Positions 21,855 to 34,452 of a stretch of 64,000 nt of DNA are shown here, piece by piece. A model generated the notes under the pieces. It searched no databases. It had not been told where the DNA came from and saw only the letters and a program-made list of their open reading frames with translations. Numbering within the stretch: position 1 is the first letter of the stretch; the number at the start of each line of letters is the position of its first letter. The stretch is from Candolleomyces eurysporus (taxonomy: Eukaryota > Basidiomycota > Agaricomycetes > Agaricales > Psathyrellaceae), in contig JANBPK010000812.1 of assembly GCA_027579435.1 (NCBI GenBank), forward strand, positions 124,001 through 188,000, read 5' to 3'. The position numbers were made by a program, and so were the translations under genes.

Positions 21855-24380
21855 ATGCCAGCGCCTCCTGTGGCCGTTGTCGTTGTTGCTACAATAGCTG
21901 GCCTAGCGGCTATCGCGGCGTTCACTGAAGTGTGTATCAAACCTACCTTCCTTCGACACCGCATTGACTCATAGCAATGAATCCAGTTTGTCTACAAGCC
22001 TCACATACACCCCGAAGTCGCCCGCTGGCTCGAAGCCAGGCGCCGTAACCAACGACGATGGGCTCCACCTCACCCGGGCCATCCAGGTGACGGAGGAGGT
22101 CCACCTCCACCTCGTCCACCTCGTCCACCTCGAAACCGTGGTACTGGTATGGACGACGGTGACGACGATGCCCGCCGTCCGCTACTCAGCCCCAGGTCGC
22201 CTCTCAGCCCACGCAGCCGTCAGTCGCAGCCACGAATGTCGCAGATAGGAACACCTGGAACACCAGGAAGCGCAAGAACGAGAGTAGACTCGGACGAAGA
22301 ACGTTACGGACCCCCGTTCGATCGTCATAGACGACCACAAGGACGAGACAACATTGAGCTCGCAGACTTGGCCCCTGAAGTCCGAGAATGGGGAAGAGTC
22401 GACGTGGAAGATGCGGGGACCTTGAGAAGGAGGAACATCGGACATACTTCTTCGACCGCCAGCATTGGTGCCTCTAGTGGTGTCGGCAGAACAGGCGCTT
22501 CGAGTCTTACCCCACGTTCCAGCGGTAATGCTTGGGCACATGAGGTACGTCTATTTGTCTATGGAATGGTGACAAAGGCGCTAATTTTTTTTTCTCTTTC
22601 TTCTCTTCTTCCCCTCGTCCTACCTTTGCTTCACCCTCCCCCTTCTCACCACGTCACCGACAGCCCGCCCGCCCTCAGGAAGCCTCCGCCCCCTTGTTAC
22701 CATACATTCCATACCAACCTAGGGCTCGGGTGTCTCCCCAATCCTCCTCCACTTCTTCTCTCACCTCTCCTTCCGTTAGGGCTACTCCCATTGCTACCGG
22801 GGCTGCCACTGCCACTATTAGATCCCCTCCGCCATCCAGACTCCCAGCAACAGCACCTGCCGTAGCGCCTGAAAGGCACAACTCTGCCATAACTACGCCC
22901 ACCCACGTTATCTCTGACCCGGACGACTACTCTCCTCTGTCAGGAAGCCCGAACACCACAGCACCTGCGACGCCTAACATGGCGAGCATCAGCATTTTGA
23001 GGGGTCCGCAGCTCCATCACCAGCTACAGCAGGAGGCAGTTGCCAGCCCTACTTCGGGGTCTGTCTTATTTTCCAGGGATGGACAAAGGGTGTACGAGCA
23101 CGGGCGACAAGAGCAAGTACAGCAGCAAGGAACAGCAAGAGACAGGAGGATTGTAGGCCCAGCTTCTGGAGTAACTGTCGCGTCGACGGATGGATCAACA
23201 CAAGCAAGGCCTTCAAGCCCCGCACACACCGACCTGTCCTCGCTTATCACTTCCCCACTTTTAAGAACTCTACCTGCCGTCACCGGTGCTACTACACCTC
23301 TCGCTCCTGTTCCCGTTCGCGGCCCTGCTACTAGTCTCCGTGGTTTGGAAAGTTCGAGCACGGCTACCCCTCGTGGTCCCACCGCCGTCCAGGCTGAGCG
23401 TACTAGCCCGGCTCTGCACCGTTCAACCGGAAGCTCCCCAACCTCCGCTACCCGTGCCTCGTTCCAAACGGCCACAGCCGCTCTCGGTTCACCGCCCTTC
23501 TCCCCCTCCTCTATCGTAAGCAGCGGTGTTGGAAGTGGAATGGAAGGGAGCCTCGACACGCTCACAACTCCCGTCCAAGCTTCCTACCCTCACTCCCCTA
23601 CTTCCTCGCCCAGGCATCGCAGTCCCCCTCATCCAGGAGCTCGAGCCGTCACCGAAAGCACGCTGACCAATGCACACATACCCTCCCTTTCCCAGACCTA
23701 CCACCCACAAGACCTCGATTATGAGCGCGGTGTCGTCCTCCTCTCCCCACCCCAGCTCCCGGAGCGAGAGTCCGTTCAGCGTCGTCAGCAACACCGGTAG
23801 TCCCGGGTCTCGTTCGCCTGCTCTTTCTACTGGCACGAACTACATGAGTTTGGACGGGTCAATCGATTTCAGTTCAGGGTTCGGAAGGTCGCCTCTGGTC
23901 CCCCATACATCGGGGGTAGGAGCCGGAGGGAGCCCAGTTCAAGCTCAAAGCCACCACATCGCACCGCACTCCCCACCGAGCTCCATAACCTTCGACGACT
24001 CCGACTTTGACCTCCTCTCAGCTACAAACTCTCCCTACTCAATGTCACCCTTCGCCTCCCCGCGGATCGGGACTATCCGACCCTCGATGAGCAGCAACGT
24101 CAATGCTAATGCGATGTCACCACCTCTGCTCTACCACCACTCTTCACATTCGCGTTCGGGCTCGCAAGGTTCGGGTCCTCATTCCCCCAGCAGCCAGCGT
24201 TTCCAGAATAACGTGAATAACTACACCCATGGCAGCCCCACCTTACAACGTGCCACTTCACCCACTGCCAGTACGACCTCGACGTCCATCTCCGATATCG
24301 ACTTCTTAGACGACGATGACTCTTTGGGATTTAACAGTGATGGTTGGGTATCCGATCACAACCAACCCTCGCGGAGGTAG
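21855..24380 (+). CDS. N-terminally membrane-anchored Ser/Pro-rich protein
   Basis: Four exons are inferred. Exon 1 is MPAPPVAVVVATIAGLAAIA followed by AFTE, a single membrane-spanning or signal-anchor segment. After an intron ending near 21988 the protein reads FVYKPHIHPEVARWLEARRR, then a Gly/Pro tract (GGGPPPPRPPRPP). An intron from about 22546 to 22680 joins AWAHE to EASAPLLPYIPYQPRARVSP. The rest is a long disordered Ser/Thr/Pro chain with many SP and TP sites (possible proline-directed phosphorylation) and two acidic patches near the end (FDDSDFD, FLDDDDS). The last about 190 residues are in another frame from the preceding block. A 48-nt intron from about 23648 (GTCACC donor) to 23695 (TTTCCCAG), with CTGAC branch-like bases, would join them. 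The function is unknown; it is likely cytosolic-facing and tethered to an endomembrane. Confidence 0.7.
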
Positions 24381-24994
24381 AACAATACTTGCAAAGGACC
24401 TGTAGAGGTGGTGCAGTGATTTCCATCCTCGCCTGATGCTTAGTCGACTTTTCTCTCTCTTTTTTCTCGCTTTCTGATATCTTATCGCTCATACTCTGTT
24501 TTCTTGCTCTTGGTCCGGTCAAGGTCTACAATAAACTAAAGTCCAATCTTCCCCTTGTGTACAATTACTTCCTCCTTGGATTCGTCGTCGCACCCCTCAG
24601 TCTGTACCATAGCTTTTTATCCTTGCTTGTCTTGGGGATTGTATACTAGCTCCGTCGGAATCACTTCAAATAATGTATTCTCCATTAATGGTAAGGATGC
24701 TACAAAGTACAGATGGAATAACGCGAAAGCTTGATGGCATAGGAAGACTATCTTAACGAACGACTAAGCGAAGGATTAACTGGGTATAACTAGGATAGCT
24801 GGGGATGACGGAAAGCTAATGAATGACAATAAGTTACCTCGAATGACAGAGTAGTATGGGTGGGCGACAACGCTGGCAAGGACGAAAAATGGCAGAAAGA
24901 ACGACGATAAACCATGGAGATCAAACGAAAGACAGATAACACAACAGGTCAAAGCTGAACGAAGGATTGTCGAAAGCGAGAGGAAGCTAGCACT
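24381..24994. other. Convergent 3' region
   Basis: Lies between the converging Ser/Pro-rich gene and the P450 gene. It contains no long frame and most likely holds both 3' untranslated regions. ATAAAC/ATAATG-type AT-rich patches near 24530 and 24675 could be poly(A) signals. Confidence 0.4.
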
Positions 24995-26958
24995 TCATAC
25001 TTGTCGGGGCTGGAAGATGAGGTTGCATTTCATTGCGGCAGGAAAGATAACCTAGAGCTGGCCTCAGTCAAGTCGCCAAATAGTAACTGATACACGTACG
25101 AAGCTATCCTTGATTTCCATACTTTGTACAGTGGTCTCTTGCGGCGATACGATGGTAAAGTTGCGGCAAATGGTGGCGAGAACGATTCGCATCATCATTT
25201 GGGCGAGGTTCTGGCCTCCGCAAACACGTACGCCGATGCCAAATGCAATGAGGTGTTGATGCATCTGGAAGAGCTGATCGGCAGTGGCGGATGATTCGAG
25301 CCAGCGTTCAGGCAAGAAGGTGTTGGGATCGTGGAATACGTTGGGGTTACGGTGCATCGACCAGGCCTGGGTGGAGACAATCGTTCCGGCGGGGATAGGG
25401 TAGCCCATCAGGTCGAAGTCTTCGTCATGCTGGCCCAGCTTACTGGAGTCAGAGGGAACGACGCGCTCCAGAAGACTAGGCGCTGCAGTGTACACCCGAA
25501 GCCCTGGCGAATGAAGTCAGGGATTGTGAAAAACTTGCTCTGTTTCATCATCATACCTTCCTTGACCACCCCATTCAAGTAAGGTAGCTCCTGCAGAATC
25601 GAAATATCAGGGATTCCCCGCGAATCTGGCATAGCTTCATCGAGCTCAGCCTGGAGCTTCTTGAGGATGTCGGGGCGCTGGCTGAGTTCCCAAACGATGT
25701 AAGTAATAGTGGTCGAGCTGGTATCCGATCCCGCGACACTAGAAGAAAAATACAGCTCAAATGGAGTCGGACGGAACTGACGCTTCGACTCACAGATGAC
25801 CCATGCATTCCGAGATTATGTGACAGTCGGGCATTGGTTGTTTCGCAGAGTATCTGTGATTGAGGAGGCGCTGGAGGAGGGTAGGTTTCTCCGTTTCTTC
25901 TGCACGGCCAGCATTGATCTGAGCACGCGTTTCGTAGACACGTCCACTGACGAACTTGAGATCCAGTTAGAGAAGCATCAATATGTAGAAATAAACCCCT
26001 CTTACCTCGGCCATTATCTTATCGGAGTCGCATAGCTGCCTCCACCGATTATTGGGGATACGGCAAACCAGCTTCCACGCCCAAGATGGAACTAAACTGC
26101 GCTGCGAGAGGTTGTCAAGCAAGGTAATGAGTTGCGAAAAATCACGTACCAAGATACCACGCTTTGGGAAATCGTTTATCGCCGTGGAAAGTGGGTCCTC
26201 CGCACCCAGAGCCCACTTCCCAACTGCTCCGAGGCGATAACCAAAGAGGGAAAAAATGGTAACATCGACCATGAGATTCCGGAACATCGCAAGGCACTCC
26301 AGAGACGACTTCCCAGTGACGCCCTCTAGAAACTACGTCGAAAATCAGGAAGCGGTACTCATGGAAGAGGAATAAACGTACGGTTACGAGCTCCAGGGTA
26401 GTTTCCTGCATCTCCGGCTGAAATTTGACAATATTGTTTGGGGTATAATGTGGCATATAGCTCTTGCGCCGAATAGAATGGTTAGCGTGGTCTAATGTGG
26501 TCATGCTGAATAGTGTAAGTCATGATAAGACGGCGAAAATGAACGAGCTCGTACGCGTGGTCATTTTCGTTCCTGGCGGGGATAAGGAATCGGCTTTAGC
26601 GAACAATCGAATCAAGGCGAGATATGAAAGCAACGTACGTGAGGAGGCTTTTGTAGTATGTGCTCTTGTCAAACTTGTAGACAGAGTAGACGTTGCGCAT
26701 GCTCGAGAGATCGCAGAATGCAACCTTATTAGGAGCAATACGCACAACTGGACCATATGTGTCGAAGAGCTGCTGCACCGTCTTGCATTGTCGTAGCCTG
26801 AAGACATGGGTGTTGATCCACAGGTCGGAGACGGCAGCATACCAAGGTCCTGGAATACCGCTAAGCGGGGACAGACATAGGTTATAGAGGGCTCGAAGGA
26901 AGATCAAGGTAAACGCTATGGAGGCGGCGACGAGGAGAAGGTTGATTGACGGAATCAT
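24995..26958 (-). CDS. Cytochrome P450 monooxygenase (microsomal, E-class)
   Basis: A multi-exon gene. The N-terminus is MIPSINLLLVAASIAFTLIF, a membrane anchor, followed by the hinge SPLSGIPGPWYAAVSDLW. Exons then give GPVVRIAPNKVAF; a short exon (NENDHA) joined to MTTLDHANHSIRRKSYMPHY (C-helix region with HxxxR); FQPEMQETTLELV; SLFGYRLGAVGKWALG; the I-helix oxygen-binding motif VAGSDTSSTTITYIVWELSQ; the ExxR motif in NGVVKEGLRVY; PNTFLPERW; and the haem loop FGIGVRVCGGQNLAQMM with the axial Cys. The last exon starts after an intron at about 25095-25050 and gives FPAAMKCNLIF, stopping at 24995, rather than reading through to the earlier stop at 25064. All P450 hallmarks are intact, so it should be functional. 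Substrate unknown; no neighbouring biosynthetic genes suggest a cluster. Likely endoplasmic-reticulum bound and dependent on P450 reductase. Confidence 0.92.
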
Positions 26959-29900
26959 GCTGAGGAAACTCGCCCGATATCGCGAAGGGCGGGTGGAGAT
27001 GGGAGATGGTGGGGGGAGGAAAGAAAGAAGGTGAGGACATGGCGAGGAGGGGGGGCGAGTATATATACTGGCGGAGAGTGCTGACCAATCCCAGAAGGAA
27101 TGTCTGTTGCAGCGCTATAGATACAAATGAGAGATCGAAAGCAAGCCAACCTTGCACAATTCAGGCTCCGACGTCCCTGTACGTCATTTCCGAATCGAGG
27201 CATGCCCCTGCCCTTTTTAAATTTCCACGTGCCGGCCAGTTTTTTCGCTTTCCCCAGTCGTTCTCCCAGCCGGCGTCTAATTTAGGCCTTTGATTGCTCG
27301 ACGCCACTAATTTGCCGACGTTGCTTTGAGCCCTGCGAATGCCCAGCTGACCTGCGTCGAAATCGCGTCTCTCGCCCACAGTGCGCTGACAACTGCCGGG
27401 GCTGCCCAGCGTCCTATCCGGCTAGAGCCGCAGTCACTTCAAACGCGGCACCTTCTCCCTCGTCATTATCCGAGTAGACTTTTACAGTCACCTCGGGCAT
27501 CGTCTCCGTGGGCACTCCCAGTCACAACTCGACTCCGACATGTATGAATGTCGACCGAGGCAGACAGGTATTTGACACTCAGCAGTCCTTGACAAGTCTG
27601 GCCGAGGGCGTACAGAAAACCGTCATAACTCGCACCCACACGCCACTGCAGAATGTTGTCATCAAGGTGAGATCCCACGCATAATGGACACAGGGTCTTC
27701 AGTTACTCTTTTGACAGCAAGAAGCTCCCTCAGAAGCGCAACTCGCAGTGTTCTATGGATATACTTCCGCTAGGCCTATCCAGACTCGTTCAAACATCTA
27801 TAAATCCCAAAATGTCATTCTTCTTCATCGTATAATATTACTCTTTGATGTCTTCTCTTGCGAGATAGAAGTCCAAATGTTGAGTCTCCATGTGCTTCTC
27901 ATTCATACAGCTAACTGATTTTGTCAGATGTGCATATCGGTTCCTGTGTCTTGACACCCAGCCACTCAGCCGCATCTCACCCAGATCTACTCGCCTCGTC
28001 ACATAAACTTCTAAAAAGATTAAGCTCGAAATCCTCTGAGCTCCAACTTTCTCTCGCATTTTCCCGTTGTTTACTCCCTACGCTCTTATGTCTGTTGGTC
28101 TTGCCCACCTTGAATCACCACGATACAAAAAATGGGGGCTATCTCAGCTCCGCAGACACTAAATCCCGTGGTCCCCTCGCAATTCGTCCAAGAACACACG
28201 GATCGTATCAGAATTCCGATGTTCTAACTTCGTATGCCCCGTTTCTCGGCAGCCGCCGAATGATTCAAAGCCTTGAGGAAATCAAGCTTTCGGAGGACTC
28301 ATTTCTGCCACTCTCGCGCATACAGCTCCAGCATCTGTTTCCCAAGCTAGAGGGCCAACAAAAGCCGAATAGTATCAACCCATGTTTGGGAAAGATTCAT
28401 CGACGCGTTCCCTCTTTCTACTTGCTTGCGATTGCTCGTTTGAAGCGATAGGTCCGGGAAGACACAAATCATCCAACCACACTTAGGTCTTCTTCCTCCA
28501 GCGATCACGGATGCAGGTCACCCTTATTATCTAGAGTTTCAAATCGTCGGTCGGACTGTCCGAATTTGTTGCTTCTGGCTACTTTAAGCGATGGCGGATG
28601 GAAGGATGTATGAGATCGCGGAACTACCTACACCTGATACAAAGTAGGAAGGAATGTCTTCAGAGAAGCGCCCGCCACGCATTCCCGCCGATATTTTCGA
28701 CGAGGCAGCGGTAGCGAACAGACAGACGCGTCCATTTAATCCCAGCCACATACGGAACGCGGTCGCGTCGCGTGAATCATGGTCGGTCAGTGACTATCGG
28801 AATAATATCAGAAAATTGGAGAATTACATTGCTTAGGTACATATGCTATCGCGATGCTCCACATACGCCGGTATCCACGCCCGATTGCGCAGAAGGATTG
28901 TCCCCTTCCGACCTCAAGGTGTAGAGACCGTTATCAGGTGCAATCGGCCACTCGCCATATCCCAATTTACATTAGCAGTGACCGGTGACCTACTACTACC
29001 CTTGCTCGCAGAGTATTACAAGCTCCGGGCTAACCATCTCCCATCTTTTGGCAATCATAGACAGACCAGAGAGATCTTCAGATTAAGATCCCTTTTTAAG
29101 TCGAGAGTGACAGCGAGGCGCACTAGAAGTCCAAAGAGAGATCGATTCGGGAAAGGCCTTCACGTCTATCTGACCGCAGAGTGTAGGAACCGACGAATCA
29201 TCGACACCGTTATTTTACTGACCCTTCGGGGACTCTGACTCTGGACAGACGGAATCGAACCAGATAAGGAGCCACGCCAGTCAGTCACCCGTCAATCTGA
29301 GTTACGTGCGTTGAATGTTAAACAACGCAGATCGCTTGAGACCATTCACAGAGCAAGAGCGAATATATTTCAAGCTACTTGTGTATTGGGTAAGACGTCC
29401 ATCCAGTAAGCTCAAGTACGAATATGAGTGTACCGTAAACTCCATGACAGAAGACAAGACACAGCTGACAGACGCCCACCGAGCTACTCTTCGCAACTCG
29501 CAACCTAAACCGCACCAGAGCCAGTTCATGACGGTCAGTGAGTAGGTGAAAACCCGGTTGAAACGGTCTCATATCCACCGTTCCCGATGTTTGCTCCAAC
29601 GGCGCTCCCCAATACCCGAAAAATGCGGGAGGACCTACATAGACGGATCCGACGGATAGATGAGTGTGACAGAAGAAAGAGATAGATAGATGGTCGGATG
29701 GAGCATTTGGCACATCAGAGACAGGATCTCCTCCTCGTCAGATTACATTGACATCGGAGTTGGTAGTTGCGTACTTTCGAGCCAGCCTTTGAAGTGGAGT
29801 GGCGAGCTCATGCGAGCCTAGACAATGCATCGGCGCCAAGGAACATTCTGGTAAAACTCCACATGTGCAATAGAGACGCGGAAAGAGGACCTTCCGGAGT

Positions 29901-31188
29901 CCATGGACCAATGGTAATTATCGAGGTTCCGGATCGACGAAGTTATCGGAACTGAGAACTGCGGGTGAGATGTAGATGATCAGTCGGGGGACACGGCTAG
30001 AGTACACACGGCGAGACAAATGCAGACGGGGAATCAAGAAAATGGGGGAGTCGCATGTTCAGCGCGGCCGTTGTCCTCGTAAATGAAGGAGTTGTCACAA
30101 GGGTTATCACAAGAATTATCAGTACACATGACGAGGGCCGCTTCATAGTCCGGCCAGGATCTTCATGATGGGGTGGGGAATCACAGACCAGAGGGCGATC
30201 CGGCGCACAGTCCGTCCACAATGAGGTTTCGGCCCCTTAATTTTGAGGTCGGCTTGATGGATAGAGGAATAACGGATAGATAACGGGGCTTCTTGGGAGA
30301 GATCGCCCGAACTGTCCTACTGGCTTTTGATTACTACCGCATCTCTTCCAGAGTCGCCCGAGAGTACCAGTGGCTCATGCATGAGATGAAATGATAATCG
30401 TTCATCAAGACGCCCCGGTCCAAGCCAAGAAGATAATTCAACCATTGCAACAACTGCATCGAGGATCCGGCTGAAGATGAAATCAGCGCAAACGGCGCGT
30501 CGATGCGTGCTATCACAACTGTCGACCAATCGAATAACTACAAGCTCGAGATGAGGAGGTATCGTGGAGTCAAGGGGGATAGACCAGTCAAACAAGCCGT
30601 CGTGTCATGGTGATGGCAGGCGAAACGTTGACAGAAGAGCCCTGAGAGCTCCGAATCGGGGAGGGTGAAGGCATCCTTTTGAGGCAAGCTCAGAGGGAAT
30701 GCTGAGAGGAAGCACCAGCTGATCTCAGCGAAGAAGAGGGGAGATTGTAAATGAGGTACTACCTTGCGCAGAACGGGACGGTGCCGATGAGAGCACGACG
30801 AGAGAGAACATCATCGTGAAGCGAGGGCTCTGGCTCTCAGCGATCCTCATGCAATAAAGGCTCTCTATTGAGGCGTCCCCCCCCGATGTTTGAGTGTAAT
30901 TACCCCGGCCTGGAAGCGGCACTGACGATATGCACCAGGATTATAGTCATGGGATGCATAGAGGTAGAACATCAACACGAGGATAGTCAACCTGGCAATC
31001 GGGAGACGGCCCACGCACAGCAGAGTGGACACGTCCATGGATCCCCGGATCTGGTAGCCAGGCTCCAGGCTCCGATGGAGGTAGGTGTCGTACACTAGAC
31101 GTGAGGATGTGTCCTCCGAGGGATTGACACGGACCGATGACCAAGTGATGGTCATGCCTGTGCAACCCTATTTCAACGAAGCAAGGCT
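26959..31188. other. Gene-poor stretch, no confident gene
   Basis: About 4.2 kb without a gene I can support. The longest frame (27921-28451, plus, 176 codons) is Ser/Leu-rich, has no motif or splice partner and lacks the codon pattern of the neighbours. A 60-codon frame at 28654-28836 (plus) reads like protein (IPADIFDEAAVANRQ, SDYRNNIRKLENYIA) and could be a remnant. Minus-strand frames at 30865-31155 contain a short hydrophobic segment, but neighbouring frames overlap. I see no LTR, terminal inverted repeat, tRNA or CRISPR. Confidence 0.35.
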
Positions 31189-31480
31189 TCCGGAAAAGTG
31201 ATTGACAAAGAGCCTTCGCCAGTTGGTATCTCCCTTTCCCTATATTTGATTTCCTGCTCGAGCTTTGCTCCATGTTCATCGCCTTCACGGTCCGGTATAG
31301 GGATGGGTGCACCGCCGATCCTACTGGGACATTGGTCATCACTATCGCTATCGCCTGTAATATTCGGGTCAAGTTTCGACTCACCAAAGATTTTATGAGC
31401 TGCGAGATGAAAAGAAGTTATTTTTGAGGGGGCGGTCCATGCGGTCGGAGAGAGCTGAAAATAGGGCCGCCCCGTTCAAA
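31189..31480 (-). other. Coding-like open stretch without a start codon
   Basis: One minus-strand frame stays open for roughly 95 codons and reads with protein-like composition: AHKIFGESKLDPNITGDSD, then CPSRIGGAPIPIPDREGDE, then LEQEIKYREREIPTGEGSL, ending ITFPEALLR and a stop near 31189. It has no Met, so it would have to be an internal or terminal exon. A CGCAG acceptor-like site is present near 31401. I do not recognise a family. It could be a remnant of a gene whose 5' part is lost. Confidence 0.25.
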
Positions 31481-31695
31481 GTTTTGATGGGTGGGCGGAC
31501 CACGAGGCTCCCTTCGCCCTCCATCATTTCAACCACGGCCAGCCTGGTCAAACCTAGCTTGTGTTCTAAACTTGCGCAGATTCCATATCATGTCGTAAAG
31601 TCTTCAGGAGTGCACCGGTACTAAGAAACGGCCATGGAGCTCCGCTCTAGGACCTCCATTCTTTCCAACCCTCCCCAATCTCAACGAAGTCGGCG

Positions 31696-33236
31696 ATGCG
31701 GCTGGCGACCCACTGGTTTGCCCTCTGGACTCTCTGCTGCTTCTCCGGCGGACTGCAATGCCTCGCAGCCTACGTACCTCTTCGCCAATACGAAGGGCTG
31801 ACCTTCTTCGATGGGTGGGCCTTCTACGGCAATGTTGATAACACGACTTGGGGTGAGTTCGACCATTCCTTCAAATCCGAGGAGAACCGGTGACCGACCC
31901 ACCTCATTTCGACGACGTAGGCAACGTTACATACCAAGACAGAGCAAATGCGACGTCAAAGCGACTGGCGTATGTCAACGACGCCGGACACGCTATCATC
32001 AAGGTAGACAACACGACGACGCTGGTGAGGAATGCAGAGGTGGTAAATCGTGACTCTGTGAGTATCAATCATATATCCACGGCTTTTGAAGTACTGATGA
32101 CAGATGGATCTGCGCTGTTGGTCGTTAGATACGCCTCACGTCGCTCGACTCGTATGGCATGGGTAGCTTAATTATCCTGGATGCAGCCCACATACCCTTC
32201 GGCTGCTCGGTACGCTCCGGTTCCTGTCGATGACAGAAGTACAAGTTGTTCATGCTTCTATGTCCAGGTCTGGCCTTCATTTTGGACCTACGGAATCCAG
32301 GAGGAATGGCCCAACGCTGGAGAGGTCGACATTATCGAAGCTATCAACGGAATGGATCGCAATCAAATGGCTTTGCACACCAGACCCGGCTGCTTCAAAG
32401 AAGACACACTTCCCCAATCTGGTCGTACATTGGAAACTAACTGCGCCTTGGATCAAGGGTGCATTGTGGCTGAATCGAAGCCTAACAGCTTTGGCCCTGG
32501 GTTTGCCCAGGCTGGAGGCGGCGTATACGCGTTGCTGATGGAACCAACCGAGTTCAGTATTTGGTTCTTCAGTGTGAGCCCGACTTATTCCTGCCCTGCA
32601 TCTTCGACTCATTGCTCACGAAACATGACAGCGCACTGACGTACCTGCCAACCTCGCCAGCGCTACTGCCTCTTCATCCCTGGATATCTCATCGTGGGGT
32701 CCTCCAACAGGCGCTTACCCACCAACACGATGCGATCTCAACGAATATTTTCCTCCCCAAAATCTGGTACTGCTAACGACCTTGTGCGGCGTCTGGTGCG
32801 TTCTCACATTATACCCCTTGAATGAGTTCTTATCTCTGCTGCGCAGGGCCGGCAATCCGTCCATTTACGAAACAACGTGCCCAGGCTCATGTGTGAGTCC
32901 CTCTCCCATACTCAAGACGCTCCTTTGCTAATTAAAATATAGTTCGAGGACAACATCCTCGGTTCAGGGAGTAACTATGCCGATGCATATTGGGAAATCC
33001 GTTACGTCAGGGCATACATCAACGAAAGCTCTCCTTTGGCTACAGCTATCCCAACCACGACGAGCCAACCTGTATCGACGAGAACCGGGACAGCGACTGC
33101 CGCTGGAACCGAGCCTAATAGGCCAACTCAAGCTGAATCCGCGGCTGTTGTGCCCAGGTCTCAAAATGGCCTCATGTCCCTGGTCGCCCTTCATCTCTCC
33201 TGTTTCGCGCTCTGGTTTGCATCCTCTAGATTTTGA
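31696..33236 (+). CDS. GH16 endo-beta-1,3(4)-glucanase-like, copy 1, predicted GPI-anchored
   Basis: A secreted multi-exon enzyme. The signal peptide is MRLATHWFALWTLCCF with a cleavage region near CLAAYVPL. Exon 1 ends at 31852 (VDNTTW-G) and exon 2 starts at 31921 (NVTYQDRANATSKRL). Then come TSLDSYGMGSLIILDAAHIP, PSFWTYGIQEEWPNAG and the catalytic motif GEVDIIEAING (nucleophile and acid/base Glu of GH16, E-x-D-x-x-E), followed by ALHTRPGCF, IVAESKPNSFGPGFAQAGGG, WGPPTGAYPTNTCDL and the final strand YADAYWEIRYVRAY. The C-terminus has a Ser/Thr linker followed by MSLVALHLSCFALWFASSRF, a typical GPI-attachment tail. Family knowledge: fungal GH16_1 enzymes act on cell-wall or plant beta-glucans, and anchored forms often remodel the fungus's own wall. 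Copy 2 lies 2.2 kb downstream on the same strand. Confidence 0.92.
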
Positions 33237-33560
33237 CGTTTCGTTACTGACATTTTTCGGTTTGGCGGAGGACTCTTGTAGTACGGACTTTGTTAGTACT
33301 CTTGACGGACATTGATTGGACTATGCATCTCGTACTGTGCTATCGTCTGGCGCATACGCAGTGGACATTTGCTATTATATTGCCTTTCGGCGCTCTCTTG
33401 TAGTCATTTCTAGGAGGTTGGACTGCCACAAAGACAGCAGCCTCTCCCAGCGGCTACTAAACAGACCTTTACTGCGTACACAGTTACGTGTAGACGTCGG
33501 CCTATCTCTCGTCCCCTATAGCTTGAGAGCTTCGCTTGAACGGAAGAAAACTGCAACAGA
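33237..33560. other. 3' flank of GH16 copy 1
   Basis: Downstream region of the first GH16 gene. It contains only a frame that runs on into the antisense of the tRNA copy at 33561-33657 and should not be called. No other signal seen. Confidence 0.4.
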
Positions 33561-33657
33561 GGACCAGCGCAGGACTCGAACCTGCAACCTTTTCCTGCCT
33601 ACCCAAATCGGCGTTGGGTCATCGAAGCCTAACGCGCTACCATTGCGCCAGGTAACC
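33561..33657 (-). tRNA. Decayed tRNA-Arg(UCG) copy with intron
   Basis: The minus strand shows GGTTACCTGGCGCAATGGTA with intact D stem (GCGC/GCGC), loop CTTCGA (anticodon TCG), an intron-like insert of about 25 nt, and an intact T arm (GCAGG TTCGAGT CCTGC). The 5' and 3' sides of the anticodon stem (TTAGG and GGAAA) no longer pair, and the acceptor stem has a mismatch (C6-C67). The two other copies in the window (53407-53502 and 61727-61822) keep TTTGG/CCAAA. I judge this one a pseudogene, although both Pol III boxes look intact. Confidence 0.6.
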
Positions 33658-34452
33658 CTGCTTCACCACCTCGTCCTGGTTCGATCGCCCCTTCAGAAAG
33701 CAAGCGGTGCTCAAGCACCCTCATGCTCAAATCGTTTCCCCCGCTCCTTTCAATGGAGCTATAAGGCCAATTTTCTCCATGCTCCTCGTAGCGGATGCTT
33801 CCTTCGGCTGGCCATACCGCTTGAAGGCCCGGTCGCGCTTCGGGTCTTATCCGTCGGTTTCGAGGTTCATGCTCTGACGCATTGGACTCTTCCTCGATCC
33901 CCCTCGACGAGACCCATGCTAACCCATGCTAACAGCGGCTCTCCTTCGTCTCGAAGTGAAGCACCAGCCAATTTTCGAAACTTTGCGGGCAATCCTTATC
34001 GTCTGTTCCCAATCCGAGGAGTTGCTTAAAGCCAATGTCGGCAGGATGCTGTGGCCTGTTTCCGAGCGCTGGTCAACTCCAAGGTGATTTGAACCTGTCG
34101 ATTTCTCCCGGCTTGTTTCCTTGTGGAGGAAACCTGGTGGTGTTGGCTGTAGACGCTTGGCGAAGAGGATGAGGCGCTCAGGATCAATCGAAACGTGATA
34201 TCATGGATTGGCGGCGGAGCGCAAGCACGGGACATATGTTTTAGGCCGAGCCTCCTATCTCCACCGTGACCGCCTTTCGTTGGCAACTTCTTTTTGCTCA
34301 CCCACGAGCTGCCCTCTTCCCGTGACAGACTATAAATTTCCTGTCTTCGAGAGCTATTCTTCTACCTTGCGACATCATCCACTCCGGGCACCTTGCTGGC
34401 CCGGGTCACGTTGGTTATCGTCGAACACAACACCCAAATTCACGCTTGAGAC
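33658..34452. other. Intergenic, no gene seen
   Basis: Between the tRNA copy and the small gene at 34453. A direct repeat ACCCATGCTA ACCCATGCTA lies at about 33911-33930. No motif-bearing frame on either strand. Confidence 0.35.

Noticed and set aside
22182..23565. Long minus-strand frames of 119 and 182 codons
   Set aside because: They lie opposite the Ser/Pro-rich plus-strand gene, whose codon pattern produces open antisense frames rich in Gly, Arg and Val.
27921..28451. 176-codon plus-strand frame
   Set aside because: The longest frame in the gene-poor region, but with random-looking composition, no motif and no conserved splice sites.
33316..34029. 237-codon plus-strand frame
   Set aside because: It runs antisense through the tRNA-Arg copy (RRTRTCNLFLPTQI is the usual translation of an antisense tRNA) and has no other motif.
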